A DNA stretch of 64,000 nt. It comes from Hypomesus transpacificus (lineage: Eukaryota; Chordata; Actinopteri; Osmeriformes; Osmeridae). The stretch lies in assembly GCF_021917145.1 (NCBI RefSeq), contig NC_061073.1, positions 12,065,980 through 12,129,979 on the forward strand. The letters are read 5' to 3'. Below are positions 37,901-50,600 of this stretch, piece after piece; positions within the stretch are counted from its first letter, which is position 1; each line of letters starts with the position of its first letter. Below the pieces are notes generated by a model that was given only the letters and a program-made list of their open reading frames with translations, ran no database searches and was not told the origin of the DNA. The translations under genes and the position numbers were made by a program.

Positions 37901-40900
37901 GCTTTGGAATTCTAGAGGTCCCGACAGGCACTTCAAGGACCGTTTTATGACCCTTTCATTACATGACCTAAGGTCATCCCTCAGGTACCCGGAAGGAAAC
38001 AAGATAATATGATCTGCAAGGCTTTGTGCATCAGCATTGCCTATTCATCCAGCATGGGCGGGATCGCCACTTTACCCGGGACTTCCCCCAATCTCATCTT
38101 CTCAGAGTACATGACTCAGTAAGTTTTTTACTGAACTGTACCTTTAAAACCAGATGTGTGCTCGGAGTCGTGTGTGTGTGTTTGTGTGCGTGCAGACACT
38201 GTTGCCCTTAAGATTGATATAGAGTAAGACCAGAGATATATTTAGTTTGTAAAGTAAAATGCACTTAAAATAAAATGATACACTAAATTGATTCATCATC
38301 CATATTGTGCACTTGGATTTTTTGTAATGGGAGTTCTGTTTCAGGTTTTACCCAGACTGCGACCAGATCAACTTTGGAAACTGGCTCCTTCTCTGTGTCC
38401 CCATCAGTATCCTGATGCTGCTGTTGTCATGGATATGGCTGTACTGGCTGTTCATTGGCTCTGAGTGAGTGCACACTGCCTCAAGTCTCTTATGAGAATT
38501 ATCTGAAATATTTAAAGCCAATATTTATAGTTAAGGGTACAGCAAAAACATTGAGCTATCTACAGGTGAACGCCTTTGCTTCCTTGAGTGAACAATATAA
38601 TGTTAATAGATTACCATCATAGCAATTCATTATCCACGGCGTTCTCCTTGTTTAGGCATCATGTCTGTCCATTGTGTTTTGAAGAAGATTAGTTAATCAT
38701 TAGTGTTGGATGCTCGGAAATTGAACATTAGTTGTCTGATCACAATCAGTGAGGCAAATGTCCAAAATGCTATCTTTATTGTTTGTCAACTCTCTCTTTC
38801 TCACTCTCTCACTCTACCTCGGTCTATCTCTGTCTCTCTTCCTTTCTCACCCACACCTGCACACACAGTTTTAGGTCTTTGCTGCGCTGTGGAGGACAAC
38901 GGTCCGAGAGGGAGAAGGAAACAGGCCGCGTCATTCAGGAGGAGTATAATTCTCTGGGGCCTATTGGGTGAGACACCCGTTCTTTCTTGAGTGTTGGTGA
39001 CTTTTGAGATTGTGTTAATTATACATGGATTCATTTAGACAAACAATTCAAACAAACACACTACACGTGTGTTCTCTCTTCCCCCCGTTCCTAATCAGAC
39101 ATGACTGATTTCAAGATTAGTGGGGGGAAAACATTGTATAACCCCCAATGCCAGCACTACACATGCCCTGCTGCTAATTATTTATGCTCTGTGGTCTCTT
39201 GCGGTTCCTCCTGTCCGCACCTAGACCCACAGCCATGTTTGAGTCTATGGTTGAGTGTCTCCTTCTCCTGCTCCATCCAGTCCTCAGGAGGTGGTGACCC
39301 TGATCATCTTCGTGCTGATGGCTCTCCTGTGGTTCACCAGGAAGCCTGGCTTCATGCCTGGCTGGGCCAACCTCTTCCCTGAGTGAGTTTTTGCCATCAC
39401 TGGTACACCTGTTTGTTTTGCAATCTACACCCATTAACAACATTAAAGTCGGTATTGGACGAAAACAACCTGTTATCAGGATTCCTCATTAAAAGGGTTC
39501 CATTTTTAGTATTAGTATCATAATACCTGGCATTACCTATGGTTGATAGAAATCAAGGAAATCAAGCAGGATGTAAATTTGCTCTAAATTACATTACATT
39601 TACATTTAGTCATTTAGTAGACGCTCTTATCCGAGCAACTTACTCGTACAGGGACATTCCCCCAAGGCAAGTAGGGTGCCTTGCCCAAGGACACAACGTC
39701 ATTTGGCACGGCCGGGAATCAAACCAGCAACCTTCAGATTAATGGCCCGATTCCCTAACTGCTTAGCCATCTGACCCCCCACTGACTGACTTCTTCTGCA
39801 TTCACGCAGACATGCCGGCTACGCTACAGATGCAACCGCTGCCTTGCTGCTCGGCCTTCTCCTGTTTGTCATCCCAGCACATGGTCCATCCCCCAAGAAT
39901 TTTGGTAGCCATCTTTTCAAAAACCTAATAATATGAATGCATGCATTTAGCAGGTGATTTCAAGTATACATTCTATAATATATTCTAGTAGGATGTCAGG
40001 TATACCTAGTACAGAAGCAAACTTTAACAGGCCACTATTGTTTAGAACATTTAAGCTTCACAAGATACTGAGAAAGAAATCAATCCTTGTTTTTCCACTT
40101 AATTCTCCTGATATGGCTCCATGGCCTCCATGGTAATCAAATATAGTCTTAGAATGTATTTACAACATGGAATGTATTTACAACGGTTGCTGTACAGACT
40201 GTGGCAACACAACACAATACAGAATCGTATCTGTCTCCCTCCAGAGGCCATGATCACATGGAAGGAGTTCCAGGCTGTTATGCCATGGGAGGTGGCGCTG
40301 CTTGTTGGTGGAGGTTTTGCCTTGGCTGAGGGAACCCAGGTACAGTTTACCAGACCTTCATCATCTTTATCATGTTGTCTTTCCCTAGTAAGCTTTTAGA
40401 GCCTACTCCCTACATTATACACCTTTCCTAAAACCTCACATTATACCTTTACACTTTGTCTAGTCGCTCTGGATAAAAGCGTCTGCTAAATGATTAAATG
40501 TCTACACCCTCATCTTAAACTTCCCCTATACCCTACACTATACCTACACCTTCCCTAGACGTTACACCTCTCCTACACCCTGACAAACCCCTGTGGAAAT
40601 CAATTTCACAAGTGAAAGCAGGCAATGGATTTACGGGTCCAACTCCAGCTGAGATGTTAGGGCCGCAGATTCTATAAAAAAGCCTGACGTACATGTTGTT
40701 GACGTACATTAGCCAAAGAAACTTCAGTGCGCCAATGTACAAAAGGTTTTCCGAAACCGCCACACTTTTCGTTACTCATTAAGGCTAAGTCATTAGTATC
40801 CTGCTGGTGAGTTGCTAAGTAACATGGCACATGTTGTGTTCTCTGTGATTTACAGTATTAGTTTGAATGCAGAACAGTCTCTACGTGGATCCATTCAAAA

Positions 40901-42467
40901 CTGTGAAAGACAGGAAAACTAAACTGAGAGGGAGCTAAATCTTTACTGACTAAACTGCAAGCAGACTTGAAGTATGCTTGAAGAATGAATACAAATGATT
41001 TTTGCCGGTGTTCTAAAATTAATTTAAGGGTAGGGGGAGTACTTGTTCACACGGTCAACCTTTTTGAGCGAAACAATAAAGGGCAATGCATGCACAAACA
41101 AGTTCTCCGTTTAGGATTACAACTCCACAAAAGAAAAGGAGAAACCACAATGGCCACTGCCACTGGGTTTTCATTGTGTCCCATCTTCTTCGCGACTATC
41201 GGGGCCAGCTGATAAATTAAACTTTTACCGAATCCCGTAGGAAAGACGGCAAAAACTTATTTTCCATCGACAAATGCTTTGATTGCTTCTCTCTGTTTCT
41301 CTTTCAAAATTAATGCGCTGTCGATGTCTTCTAAAACAGACTTGATGGCAGAATCATAACATCCCAGATCTCCAGCGGTAGCCATGTTTGTTCAAAACAA
41401 ATTCAACTTAAGCGCTCTTTTGTGTCGTGGGTGATTACGTTACTGTTGATCATCTGTCCATCATCGTATAAAGCCCGCCCTGGCAATTTCATTGGTTCGC
41501 CCAGATTCTGGTTTTCTGTAGTTGGTCCCCAATACGAGACCCTCCAGACCCAACTTCCCGACCAAATTTTTTGGGGGGCGGGGAGAAGTTGGGCTGGCAG
41601 CCAGGCTAGTTCCCCATAGCCCCTTGCTTTAACTATTATTATTCCACGAGAACATTGGGGTATGCTAAATGGCAAAATATGTAATATGCAATTATTTAAG
41701 TTGTTCATGCAATTGAAGGGGAGTTCTAACATTGCCACCGGGGGCTATTAGACATCATTAGCCATATGAAATGAACATGGTGTTCATGGTGAATAAATTG
41801 TTGACAATGAAAATGACTCAGTACTGCAATAGGCACATAAACAAGGGTTGTAGATTGTAAATGGGGTATACTTAAAGGATGGGTTTTTTTGTTGCACAAA
41901 CAAAAACATATATCACCACATCAACAAAAATGTATGTGTTTTATTAAATGCCACCAGAGGCAATTAAGATAAAAGGTTGTACTTTGCAGTAAACAGGATG
42001 TTCTTTTCACAATATCTGTGTGTGCGTTCTGCAGGCTGAGGCAATCCAAGTGAACCCACTCTACATGCTGATACCCACAACCCTCTGCACGTCTTTCTCC
42101 TTCCTGCTTCCTGTGTCTAACCCATCCAATGCCATCGTGTTTGGCTATGGCCATCTTCGCACCATTGACATGGTGAGTATTGAGTGAGCAGTGCACATTT
42201 TAGTATAACTACTGTCACCCCATCACATTGCATAGAAGCATGTTGTAGCGACAGTCTAATGTAAATACATCATACACATGTAAAGGGTATTCTTCATGTT
42301 TTCCCTCCATTCGATGATTCTAGGTGAAGGCGGGGCTTGGCACAAACGTAATCGGTGTCCTTGTGGTGGTACTGGCTGTGACGACTTTGGGAGTACCCCT
42401 ATTTGGACTCAATACCTACCCTGACTGGGCGCCCATCTTACCTCCGTCCAACAGCACTGGCCTGTGA
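34990..42467 (+). CDS. slc13a1: Solute carrier 13 member 1 (sodium-sulfate cotransporter), apparently missing one exon
   Basis: NaS1-type transporters bring sulfate into epithelial cells with sodium. Fourteen plus-strand exons found: 34990-35100, 35756-35884, 36118-36254, 37085-37272, 37437-37473, 37584-37653, 37985-38118, 38345-38464, 38869-38967, 39281-39382, 39810-39904, 40245-40339, 42035-42172, 42324-42467 (TGA); 532 codons, human 595. Seen: N-terminal membrane segment (SLLIILLTPSLLLPLPLVI); VYFKDFHLLLIGVICLATS; first half-repeat signature WVSNTSAVAMVMP; variable cytosolic loop; GGIATLPGTSPNLIFSEY; LLVGGGFALAEG; NPLYMLIPTTLCTSFSFLL; NAIVFGYGHLRTIDM. The exon expected between 40339 and 42035, which carries the second half-repeat signature (SNPATIT-like), is not seen on either strand, though flanking phases (0/0) would still join in frame. 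All other exons keep frame and splice sites. Called SLC13A1 rather than SLC13A4 from synteny and closest remembered similarity. It may be a recent loss of function, a real variant, or an assembly error. Confidence 0.9.
39595..39778 (-). repeat. tRNA-derived SINE, near full length, reverse
   Basis: Reverse-oriented copy of the family at 13986-14160, in the slc13a1 intron before exon 39810-39904. On the plus strand the tail comes first (CATTTAGTCATTTAGTAGAC), then the body (GGTGCCTTGCCCAAGGACAC) and the tRNA-like head ending CTTAGCCATCTGAC. Confidence 0.88.
40461..40502 (+). repeat. SINE 3'-tail fragment
   Basis: Contains TCGCTCTGGATAAAAGCGTC then TGCTAAATGATTAAATGT, the tail of the SINE family without its head. 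It lies 120 bases into the interval where an slc13a1 exon is missing. Confidence 0.8.
41047..41385 (-). pseudogene. RecQ-like DNA helicase fragment with in-frame stop
   Basis: Minus strand from the ATG at 41385: about 42 codons (start MATAGDLGCYDSAIKS, then LKEKQREAIKAF), one TAA stop at 41259-41257, then VFAVFPTGFGKSLIYQL and AVAIVVSPF before the similarity fades. PTGFGKS is a Walker A motif; its placement after a KQREAI-type segment and before SPF (motif Ia region) matches RecQ family helicases. The stop falls where the family usually has a short polar residue before V-FAV-PTG. The rest of the helicase is absent, so it is broken. The upstream flank on this strand (41386-41640, CCAGGCTAG end, CCAATGAAATTGCC) resembles dispersed fish repeats, suggesting it came with an insertion. 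Family assignment is by eye only. Confidence 0.65.
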
Positions 42468-43404
42468 GTCTTTGGGATAAAAGCACAGCTGAAATTACCT
42501 CAGGAAGGAAAAAAAAAGTGGGCAAGTAAGGACCAATAGCGTGGACAAAGATGGGACACTGTACACAACGTGGTTCTGGTTAGTTAGCTATCCAGGCTAA
42601 CGGATGCTGGTGATGGTGCACAGGTCGGGTCGCAAGGGAATATTGTTCTCCTGAAGTGCACAATATCACGGTCCACAGATTTTAAAATGCCGTTTGAGGA
42701 CAAATCGATCGACTCCAGAGGACACTGTTTAACCAATATTGCAGTGCACCATGATGCAGTTTATTGACACGTGCATCATTGTATTTGTATTGGAACATCA
42801 TGTTTTGTACCACACGTACAGCACATTGTTCTTGTGCAGAGGATTGATTTTGTCGCAGTTTATTTGTAAAAAATCTGTTTTTCCCATCCAATAGGAGCTG
42901 AAGAGTGGCAGTGACAGTGAATGTGAGAAAACATGAAGAAAAAAAAAAAGACAAACTGTCAGGTTGACTGCTGTATCACAGCAGTCATCATTATATAATG
43001 TAAATACAATGCTACAAATCAGTGGTAGCTTGTTTACCTACACGTAAACCCAAATTTATATAGGAAAGATTTTCTAAGTACTGTACATTGATGTGGTTTT
43101 CTGTGAAATGTTGGTACATTGTAAAAGTGAAGTGACTGAAAGTATATTCGGTGTTGACATTTTGGAGTTGAAGTTGGATGTTACTCAGAAGAACTGAGTG
43201 AACAATTTATTATTAAATGTATATATTTTTTGGACATTGTTGAATGAGGATCTTTATGTGTTGGTGGTAAAGAGCCATCATAGCCCTTCCCTGTGAGAAG
43301 CTTTGACTTATGAGGCACATTGAGATGTAAGATTCCATCTTGTAGTCACTGTGTCCCTGGTTCTACTTGAGTACAGCATTACGTCTTGCCCTACGGAAAA
43401 GACC

Positions 43405-43535
43405 CTGCTCCAAAAGAGCTATTCCTGTAGGTTCACAATCCAATCAGCACACCTGATTCAAATAATTAGATGGTTGATGCATTCAATCTGATTGGTCACT
43501 TAGTAGCTCTCTAGGGACAGAGTTGGACACATAGT
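43405..43535. mobile_element. Non-autonomous TIR element (fish MITE), diverged
   Basis: Contains AGAGCTATTCCTGTAGGTTC, the core CACACCTGATTCAAATAATT, AGATGGTTGATG, and ends AGTAGCTCTCTAGGGACAGA then GTTGGAC. This order matches a very common teleost MITE in which a CCTGTAGG-type end and an AGCTCTC end flank a CACCTGATTC core. Boundaries are approximate. Confidence 0.65.
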
Positions 43536-43684
43536 TTAGATCTACAATACCAATAAGATGACACACTACTAAATGACATTGTCTGAATACTGTAAGTGTT
43601 TAAGTGTGCAGCATCTAAAGGTGAAGTACAATTAGTCTAATGGTGTCACATTACAAATACTTAGTGGAAGTGATGTTTGATCCT

Positions 43685-43708
43685 CCCCCCCCCCCCCCCC
43701 CCCCCCCC
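43685..43708 (+). repeat. Poly-C run (24) with following CA-rich tract
   Basis: Twenty-four C bases then ACACACACA and further CA-rich sequence to about 43806, between slc13a1 and cadps2. Confidence 0.97.
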
Positions 43709-44608
43709 ACACACACACAAACACGCCATGGCCATAAGGACACACAAACGTATGCAAGCATACACAAGCATACACCCACACATCATAGAAACACACACAC
43801 ACACAGAAAGCTATGGCATTAAGATAATTAAGTCAGCAATAGCACTCATGCCATGACAACACTAATGTAATTAGTGTTGTTAATTTTATATGAAGGTTGA
43901 CAAGACGCAAATGCCTGGCCATGGTACAGACAGGCACCAGGCAGGAGCAATTAGCTTTAATCATCTTCATTTCAAGACATAAGACATTTAGCAAAAGGTT
44001 AATTTATTCAATTTAAAAAAAAACTAAATTACAAGGTAAGACAAATGTCATGCTACCCTTAATATGCCTTTGTCCTACTAGAATGCAGTGTTTCATATTT
44101 AAATACAACTTCAAATTAAGCATTGTTTGTTTTAAAATCTGAAAAGCAGCCTATAGTTTTACACCCATTTGTAGATATTGGTATCAACGTCAGACAAATG
44201 TTTCCAACGGGATCGACAGTCTCCAAACAAGAACCGTAAACGAAGGGTTGCTACTCCAATGTTTGTTCTTTTCTTATGGTAGATCGACTAGTTAAAATGG
44301 GCACCTCCCACGTGTTGCTGTTGTCCATTCTACACTACAGGTTGCCCACCTGTATGGGAACCCAATGCGCGCACTGCCGTTGCGATAGTGAAAAGGCGCA
44401 AGCGGAAAGCCTTTGAGAGGCGACGTTTCTAAACTCCGCCCTTCACCTCGCATTTCTGTCAAGAAATTTCACTGTGAAGTCGTCGTCACCGTTCGGAAAG
44501 AGAGAAGAATACCGCCACTTAAAGGGCTGTGGCGACAAACACGAGCTGTCATCTCACGAGCTTTTCATTTTAGAAAAACAGTTGTTCACCTGCACCTGTG
44601 TCTTAGCG

Positions 44609-47600
44609 ATGTTGGATCCGTCCTCAAGTGAAGATTCGGGGGGAGATGAGGACCCTGAAGTTCCAAAAGAATTTCCTAAAACACCTGGTGCTTCCTCGGG
44701 GCAAGGAGGTAAACAAAAGAAACGACCACAAACTGATCAACCCAAGCCTGAAAGTCATCCCGAACAAGATGAACTGGAGAAAGAAAGGGAGAGACTTCAG
44801 AAGGAAGAAGCGGAGAGGAAGATTAAGCTGCAGGTTTACGTGTTTGTGTTGCGATGTATCGCATACCCTTTCAATGCCAAACAACCCACTGATATGGCAC
44901 GCAGACAACAGAAGGTAAGTGAGGGCAAACGCAGGCTAACCTTTTAAATACAGTTTGGAATAAAAGTAGCTAGTTACTGATAAAAAAGTGACTTCCTGCT
45001 ACTTAAAACTAATTTGATATGACATAACAACCATAATAAGTGACAACCACAAGTTTAAACCCAATCACAATAGGCTATATCGAATTACATAATTGCTTAC
45101 TTTTTTATGGCTGGTTTGTTTAGCATACAAACAAACCGCAATCAGGATTCACCAGGTTAAGCCACAGGATGAGAGAGCAATTAGTAAACCTCTGCATCTT
45201 TATCTCCTGTATGTCGGCAAAGCTTGGATATCAAAGCAGGATCAGAGTAGGTTGGACTGCACAGCTGTTGCTCGTGCTGAACAATGGTCTGTATAACCCT
45301 AGGTGAACAGGCAAATTACTACAGCAATGGAGCTAAATCCTTGGCAACAGATAAAGGAAAAGGAGTATGTGTGTGTGGAATGTAAAAGACAATATGAATG
45401 AAATAGTATGATAAGTCACAAAACCCCATTATTTGGACTCTTCACATCATCAAAGAAGACTGAGACTAAAAACATTTTGTCTTTCCAAGATTGACTTTTT
45501 AGTTTGTTTACCTGGCCTGAGTCAAAATGCAAAATTAGCCTGAGGCATTGGCAGAAACAGCCTCCCCTTATTGACCAACACCAGCTGATTTGCAATCTAG
45601 TGGAAATCGAAAGCCTCAGTTCCCCTCCTGCTCGCATGCATGAACCTTCAGGGTTGGAATAAAATAAAAAAGGGTTATCATCAAAATCAAAAGTGTTAGC
45701 TTGTATCAAAATACTAGCATATCTATGGCTAAATTATGCAGTAGATTCTGTGATGTGTAGTGAATTTGGCAGAGGCGATTAGTTGACAAGACTTGCAGTT
45801 GTGTACTGCACCTTCCCTTGGTCTAGAACTCCTGCCATGGTGATACAGTATGCAACATCACCATTGGCTTTTAGACCTACAGTATATTCCTTACAGCATG
45901 CAAACATTCAACCTCATACCCTTTGCAACTGTTCACAGATTGCAAGCCTTCCAAGTCTTCCCTGCCTGTGGCTCTGTGCATGCATTCAAAGTACAAGGAA
46001 AATAGAATCACCCATGCATAACAGCCTAGTGTGATGCAATTACTTCTTAAGGTTTATTGAATAAAGCCAATGGCTGTCTTGATATTCTGATTGGCCTTTT
46101 ACTAGTGTCAATATATTTAGTGATGCATTTACTCTAATGTGATACTGAACACAAAATTATAAATTATTTGATAAATAAATATGTGACGAAGAGTGTATGC
46201 AGCCTATTTTATAAGCACACTAAATTCAATGCTTAAATGTATGTTTTCTTTATGATAAGTGAAATTCCCTCCAGACTTCAGTTAGTATGGGTCATTATGT
46301 TGGTAATACCCAGTGGTTTAGCCGTTTTCCAACTCGACCAAAGATAATTGTTTTGAGTGCTCAGCTGTCGTGGCAGTAGTCAAACTTCAATAGGCTGTAA
46401 TGACTGTTCATCTCTCAACCGTACAATTTTTAAAGGACACATTTGCCAACTTTGTAAAGCAGCCATGGCTCCTAAAGCAGCGTTTCTTAACCCTGTCCTC
46501 AGGGAACCCCTGTCCTGCATGTTTTGGATGTTTCCCTGCTCCAAAACACCTTATTCAAATTAATGGGTCATTATCTAGGTCTGTCAAAGTCTGGTAACAA
46601 ACATGCATTTGAATCAGGTGTGTTGGAGCCAAGATACATCTTAAACATGCAGGACAAGGGTTCCCTGAGGACAAGCATCTCTCTTTACTTCCTAAACCTT
46701 AATTAAGTCTTAGAATGTGCAAATTAATCCATGGAACTGTTCATGGGATAGGAGATTTAATGTGGAAGATTCTGTTTGTTGTAACTCGTTTAAACGCTAT
46801 TGGCTTGCCAAGGTTTGTTGTTGGATATGGATTGCCGCACAGCACCTTCTGAGGGCATTCTAAAACCTATATGTCCATCTGCTGAACTGTTTGTGTATGA
46901 AAGCATCCACACAACTTGCTTTTGATGCACTAGCTGGCGAACTACTGAGTTATTGATGTTACTCAATCAAATACAGACTGTGAATTTAAAGACACAAAGG
47001 CACTTGTCTTTGGGCTGAGTGAGTTAGCGAGGTGGTTTGGAGTATGAGAGGTTGGGATTTCATCCCAGCTGGTTGAATACACAGTACATGCTGTATTGTC
47101 GAAAAACTTGTTTTACAACATCCCTGACTTCCTTGTTGACATACTTTAATGATTTGTGAAACTGAAGCCAGCACATCCACAACCAAGAAGCAGGCAAAGC
47201 CCTTCACATCCATTCCCTCTGCTGGTCTGTCCTTCCTTGATCAACCTAATGGGACAGCCATGGGCATGGTGCTTACTCATAATGACGTTTGATGTAAGCC
47301 TTTAATCAAAGGCTAACTCCTAAACTAAGTAGCTGGTGAAAGCGTATGCTTTATTGACCAAAAGTCGTATGCTGTATGTACTGTGCCACACTATGAAACT
47401 TCCTTGTTGCCATGCTGATGGAACAGTCTTTAAGTTCAACCCTCGCCCCTTTTTGTACCGTACACCATTCCTGGTCTAAAGCAGTTTATCTTTATAAAAA
47501 ATATTATCTGTCCAAGTCTGTTACATTGACATTTCATTCATTTAGCATACAAATAGTGCACATAGATTAGAATAGAATGTTAATGTTTGAAGAGGTTTAA

Positions 47601-50600
47601 CTAAAGTTATGTTTGGTGTGTGCTTGGTAAATGTGATATGAAAAGTACAATCAATCCATTATTGATATGTAATCAATCACCTATTAAGTCTTGATGAAAC
47701 AATATTCTTGTGAACTAGTCAGTCAGTAACTTGTATATCATTGTAAAGACACTCGTTATTCCATTTGATATTATTTGACCTGCCTTACTCCCTCCAAGAT
47801 CTACAGTATTTCGGAGGTCAGAGTCAAGGAACATTCTGGATTTACCAGCCAGATCGCACAGTGGTATAGTTGGACATCTGCTATAATATTCAGCTGTGAA
47901 AAGACCCCATTTGTGCCAAAAGATGTCTAGAGGTTGCGGTCTAAAACGTATGGTGCTGTAAGAATACACTGTCTGAATACACTCAGAAATGTGATTGGAT
48001 CAGGATTCAGGGTCACTGGTTCTACGCGGAGGATATTCTTGGGAGACTCCAATGCAAGAAGCAACTTAGGGTTCTGTGAGAGTTGTCTTTCCTGATCAGT
48101 GGAGCACAGCGCTGAGGAGCAGGAAGAGGTCACATGACAATGTCAGGTCAAGACACGAGTGCCTACGAGAGCCTTGCAGTACATCACTGTCAAGTTTTTT
48201 CAATGTCCCTTTTGTATGTGTAAAACCCAAACCCGTAATTTACTTCATATTGATGCAACCCACCAAAGCAGCAGATTAAACGATGTCTGCTACGACTGCT
48301 TAAACATTTTCCAAAGTCTGATCATCGGTGGAGAACATTTTCATGGGACTCACAAAAGGACACCCGGTCCACTAACACAGTATGTTGAGACTTCCTGTTT
48401 TGTCACACTGTGGAGCAGCCTGTTCTGTGCTCGTGTCAAGAGCACAAGGGCAAGCAGGCCTCACAGTAAAGCACTGGAAAACGGATGTGACTCTACAAGG
48501 AACAGCATCAGACAAATGAAAACAGACCTTGAGTAAAGGTCACCTTTACTGCAAAGTATCTGCTAATTCATATCGTCTACAACCTCTGAACTCTGGTCTG
48601 TTTCACTTCAGCTTCTGTTTGCCAGTTTTCAAATAGAAATTTGAATAACCGTGTTGGATAGAAACAAGGCCAACTCAAAACGGTCTTCCTGCTTGTTGAA
48701 ATCTACTGTACCGAGTCCCGTCATTTCAGCTAACACATTTTATAATAGACATGATCAATAGATTTTAATTGGATTCTTAAAATGACTTGAGTCGAATGTA
48801 CATAAGTAAATCACTTAATACTTCTTCCATCCTGTTCCACCAATGAGGTGCAATCCCTCCCCCACACACGTTCTTTGAGACGATCTACTTGTCTACTGTA
48901 CACGACAGCAGAGGAGGGAAACCATCGCCACGGAAAAGCCTCTCAGAGAAGACCCACGCATTCTTCAATACACGTGTCTAATCCCTTGGCCCTTTGTCAT
49001 TACCCAAACAAATAGCCATCTTTTTCCCTCTCTCTAAACTTATGTAAGAAGCTATTTCTGCCAGAAAGAGAAGTTTCCCTGTGCATGTCTTGTGGACTGG
49101 TGGTGGGTGCAGTTGGCAGCTTATAACGTTGCCAGAGGCTGTCTTCCGTCCTCTTTGTCGTCTCGCCTTCCCCTGTCAATTTCCCTCTCCCTGAGACGTG
49201 CGTCTTCCCAGGCAGTTATGTAACTCACTCCTCCCCCTTACCCTCTCTCTCTCGTCGTGGAGTGAAGAGACGATTCCACTGGGCTATCTTGACAGCTAAG
49301 AGGAGATGCAGTGTGGAGAAACCAGCGACAGGACATCAGCAGACCCCTAAGGGCACCGAAAGCCCAGTGTGACCACCTCCTCCTCCTTTCCTCCCCGGCT
49401 AGCAAACATGAAGAAACGAGAAGTCAAGTTGAGGACGTCGTTTAATTTGGAATGAGGAACCAGACCACATAGGGTTGTCAGTCAGATTTTTCATCCTTAC
49501 CTCTCCGACCTCCTCCACAACACCCCTACCGGACGCCTGCGGCTCTAACTGCACAAAAAAAAACACCAGGACCAAGCTCCAAACCTGGGCCTTTTCTGTT
49601 GCCTCACCCTCCCTCTGGAACCCCCTCCCTAACCACAACCGACAAGCAAACAGCTTGCCATCTTTCAAACAGGCTCTCACAACCCACCCTTTTCAGGCTT
49701 GCTGTCCACAGTTAACCCCCTTCTCTCTCCTCCCATATTCCTTGTCTTTTATTGACGTCTTTCTTAAGGATTTGACTGTCTGAAGGTTCTTTGAGTGTCT
49801 GGCAAATTGCTATACCAAACGTATGTATTATTAATTTACAAGTGTTTTCATTTCAGTTCAAACATCTACATGGGTTTATATTAGGTGATGGCATACAGGG
49901 CGGGCCTACTTAATTGTTCATTGACTTTCATGTCAATTCCAAATTGTATTTAATATTTAATACCCAGTTCCTACACAGCTCTAAACACTATGAAACTGCA
50001 CAGCAGTATGATTGTATAAACTGTGTGAGAAAGGTCCATTTTAGCTCGAAAGCTTCTTGTAGCTCGGCCTGACATTATGACCTTTTTAAAATATGCAAAG
50101 CCCCGTCTCTCCCTTCTGAAGCACGATTATTTAAAGGATTGTGCATTTCCACACAGGTTGGTCTCCAGAGTATAGAGGGTGGGGGTGAACAATGACCTCA
50201 AGCCCTCAAGGGTCAGGGCTAATTTGCAGCACCCTCAAGAACGTGGAGGATTGATTCTGATAATGATCTGAAATGTCTATTGACAGATTGAATATTGAGC
50301 ATCCTGTCCTCCTCTAGTTTCTGTAACAGTCGACAGTTCCAGTTGGTGGGTGCGGTGGCTAATGAAGTCTCTTGGGGCTGTGTCTCCAGGGCTCCTTCAT
50401 GCACAGCGTCAGGAGAGCGCTTGTGTTCTGCATCCACAGAGGCATCGAGTATGGGTTGTGTATTGTTTGTTTTATTACAGCTTATTTTGAATTTCAAAGG
50501 AAAACATTTCCCCCTACTTTCATGTGAAGTTAGACGGTAACGCTTCGGAGAAAGAAAAGCCGATGATTTATTCAACTGACCTTCAGCAAAGCGTGCTATA

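Larger units (their letters stand above)
42468..44608. other. slc13a1 3' flank and cadps2 upstream region
   Basis: Non-coding. Contains the probable slc13a1 3' UTR, a TIR-type repeat (43405-43535), a poly-C run with CA-rich microsatellite (43685-43806) and the cadps2 leader. No other gene recognised. An ATG at 44474 is in frame with cadps2. Confidence 0.65.
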
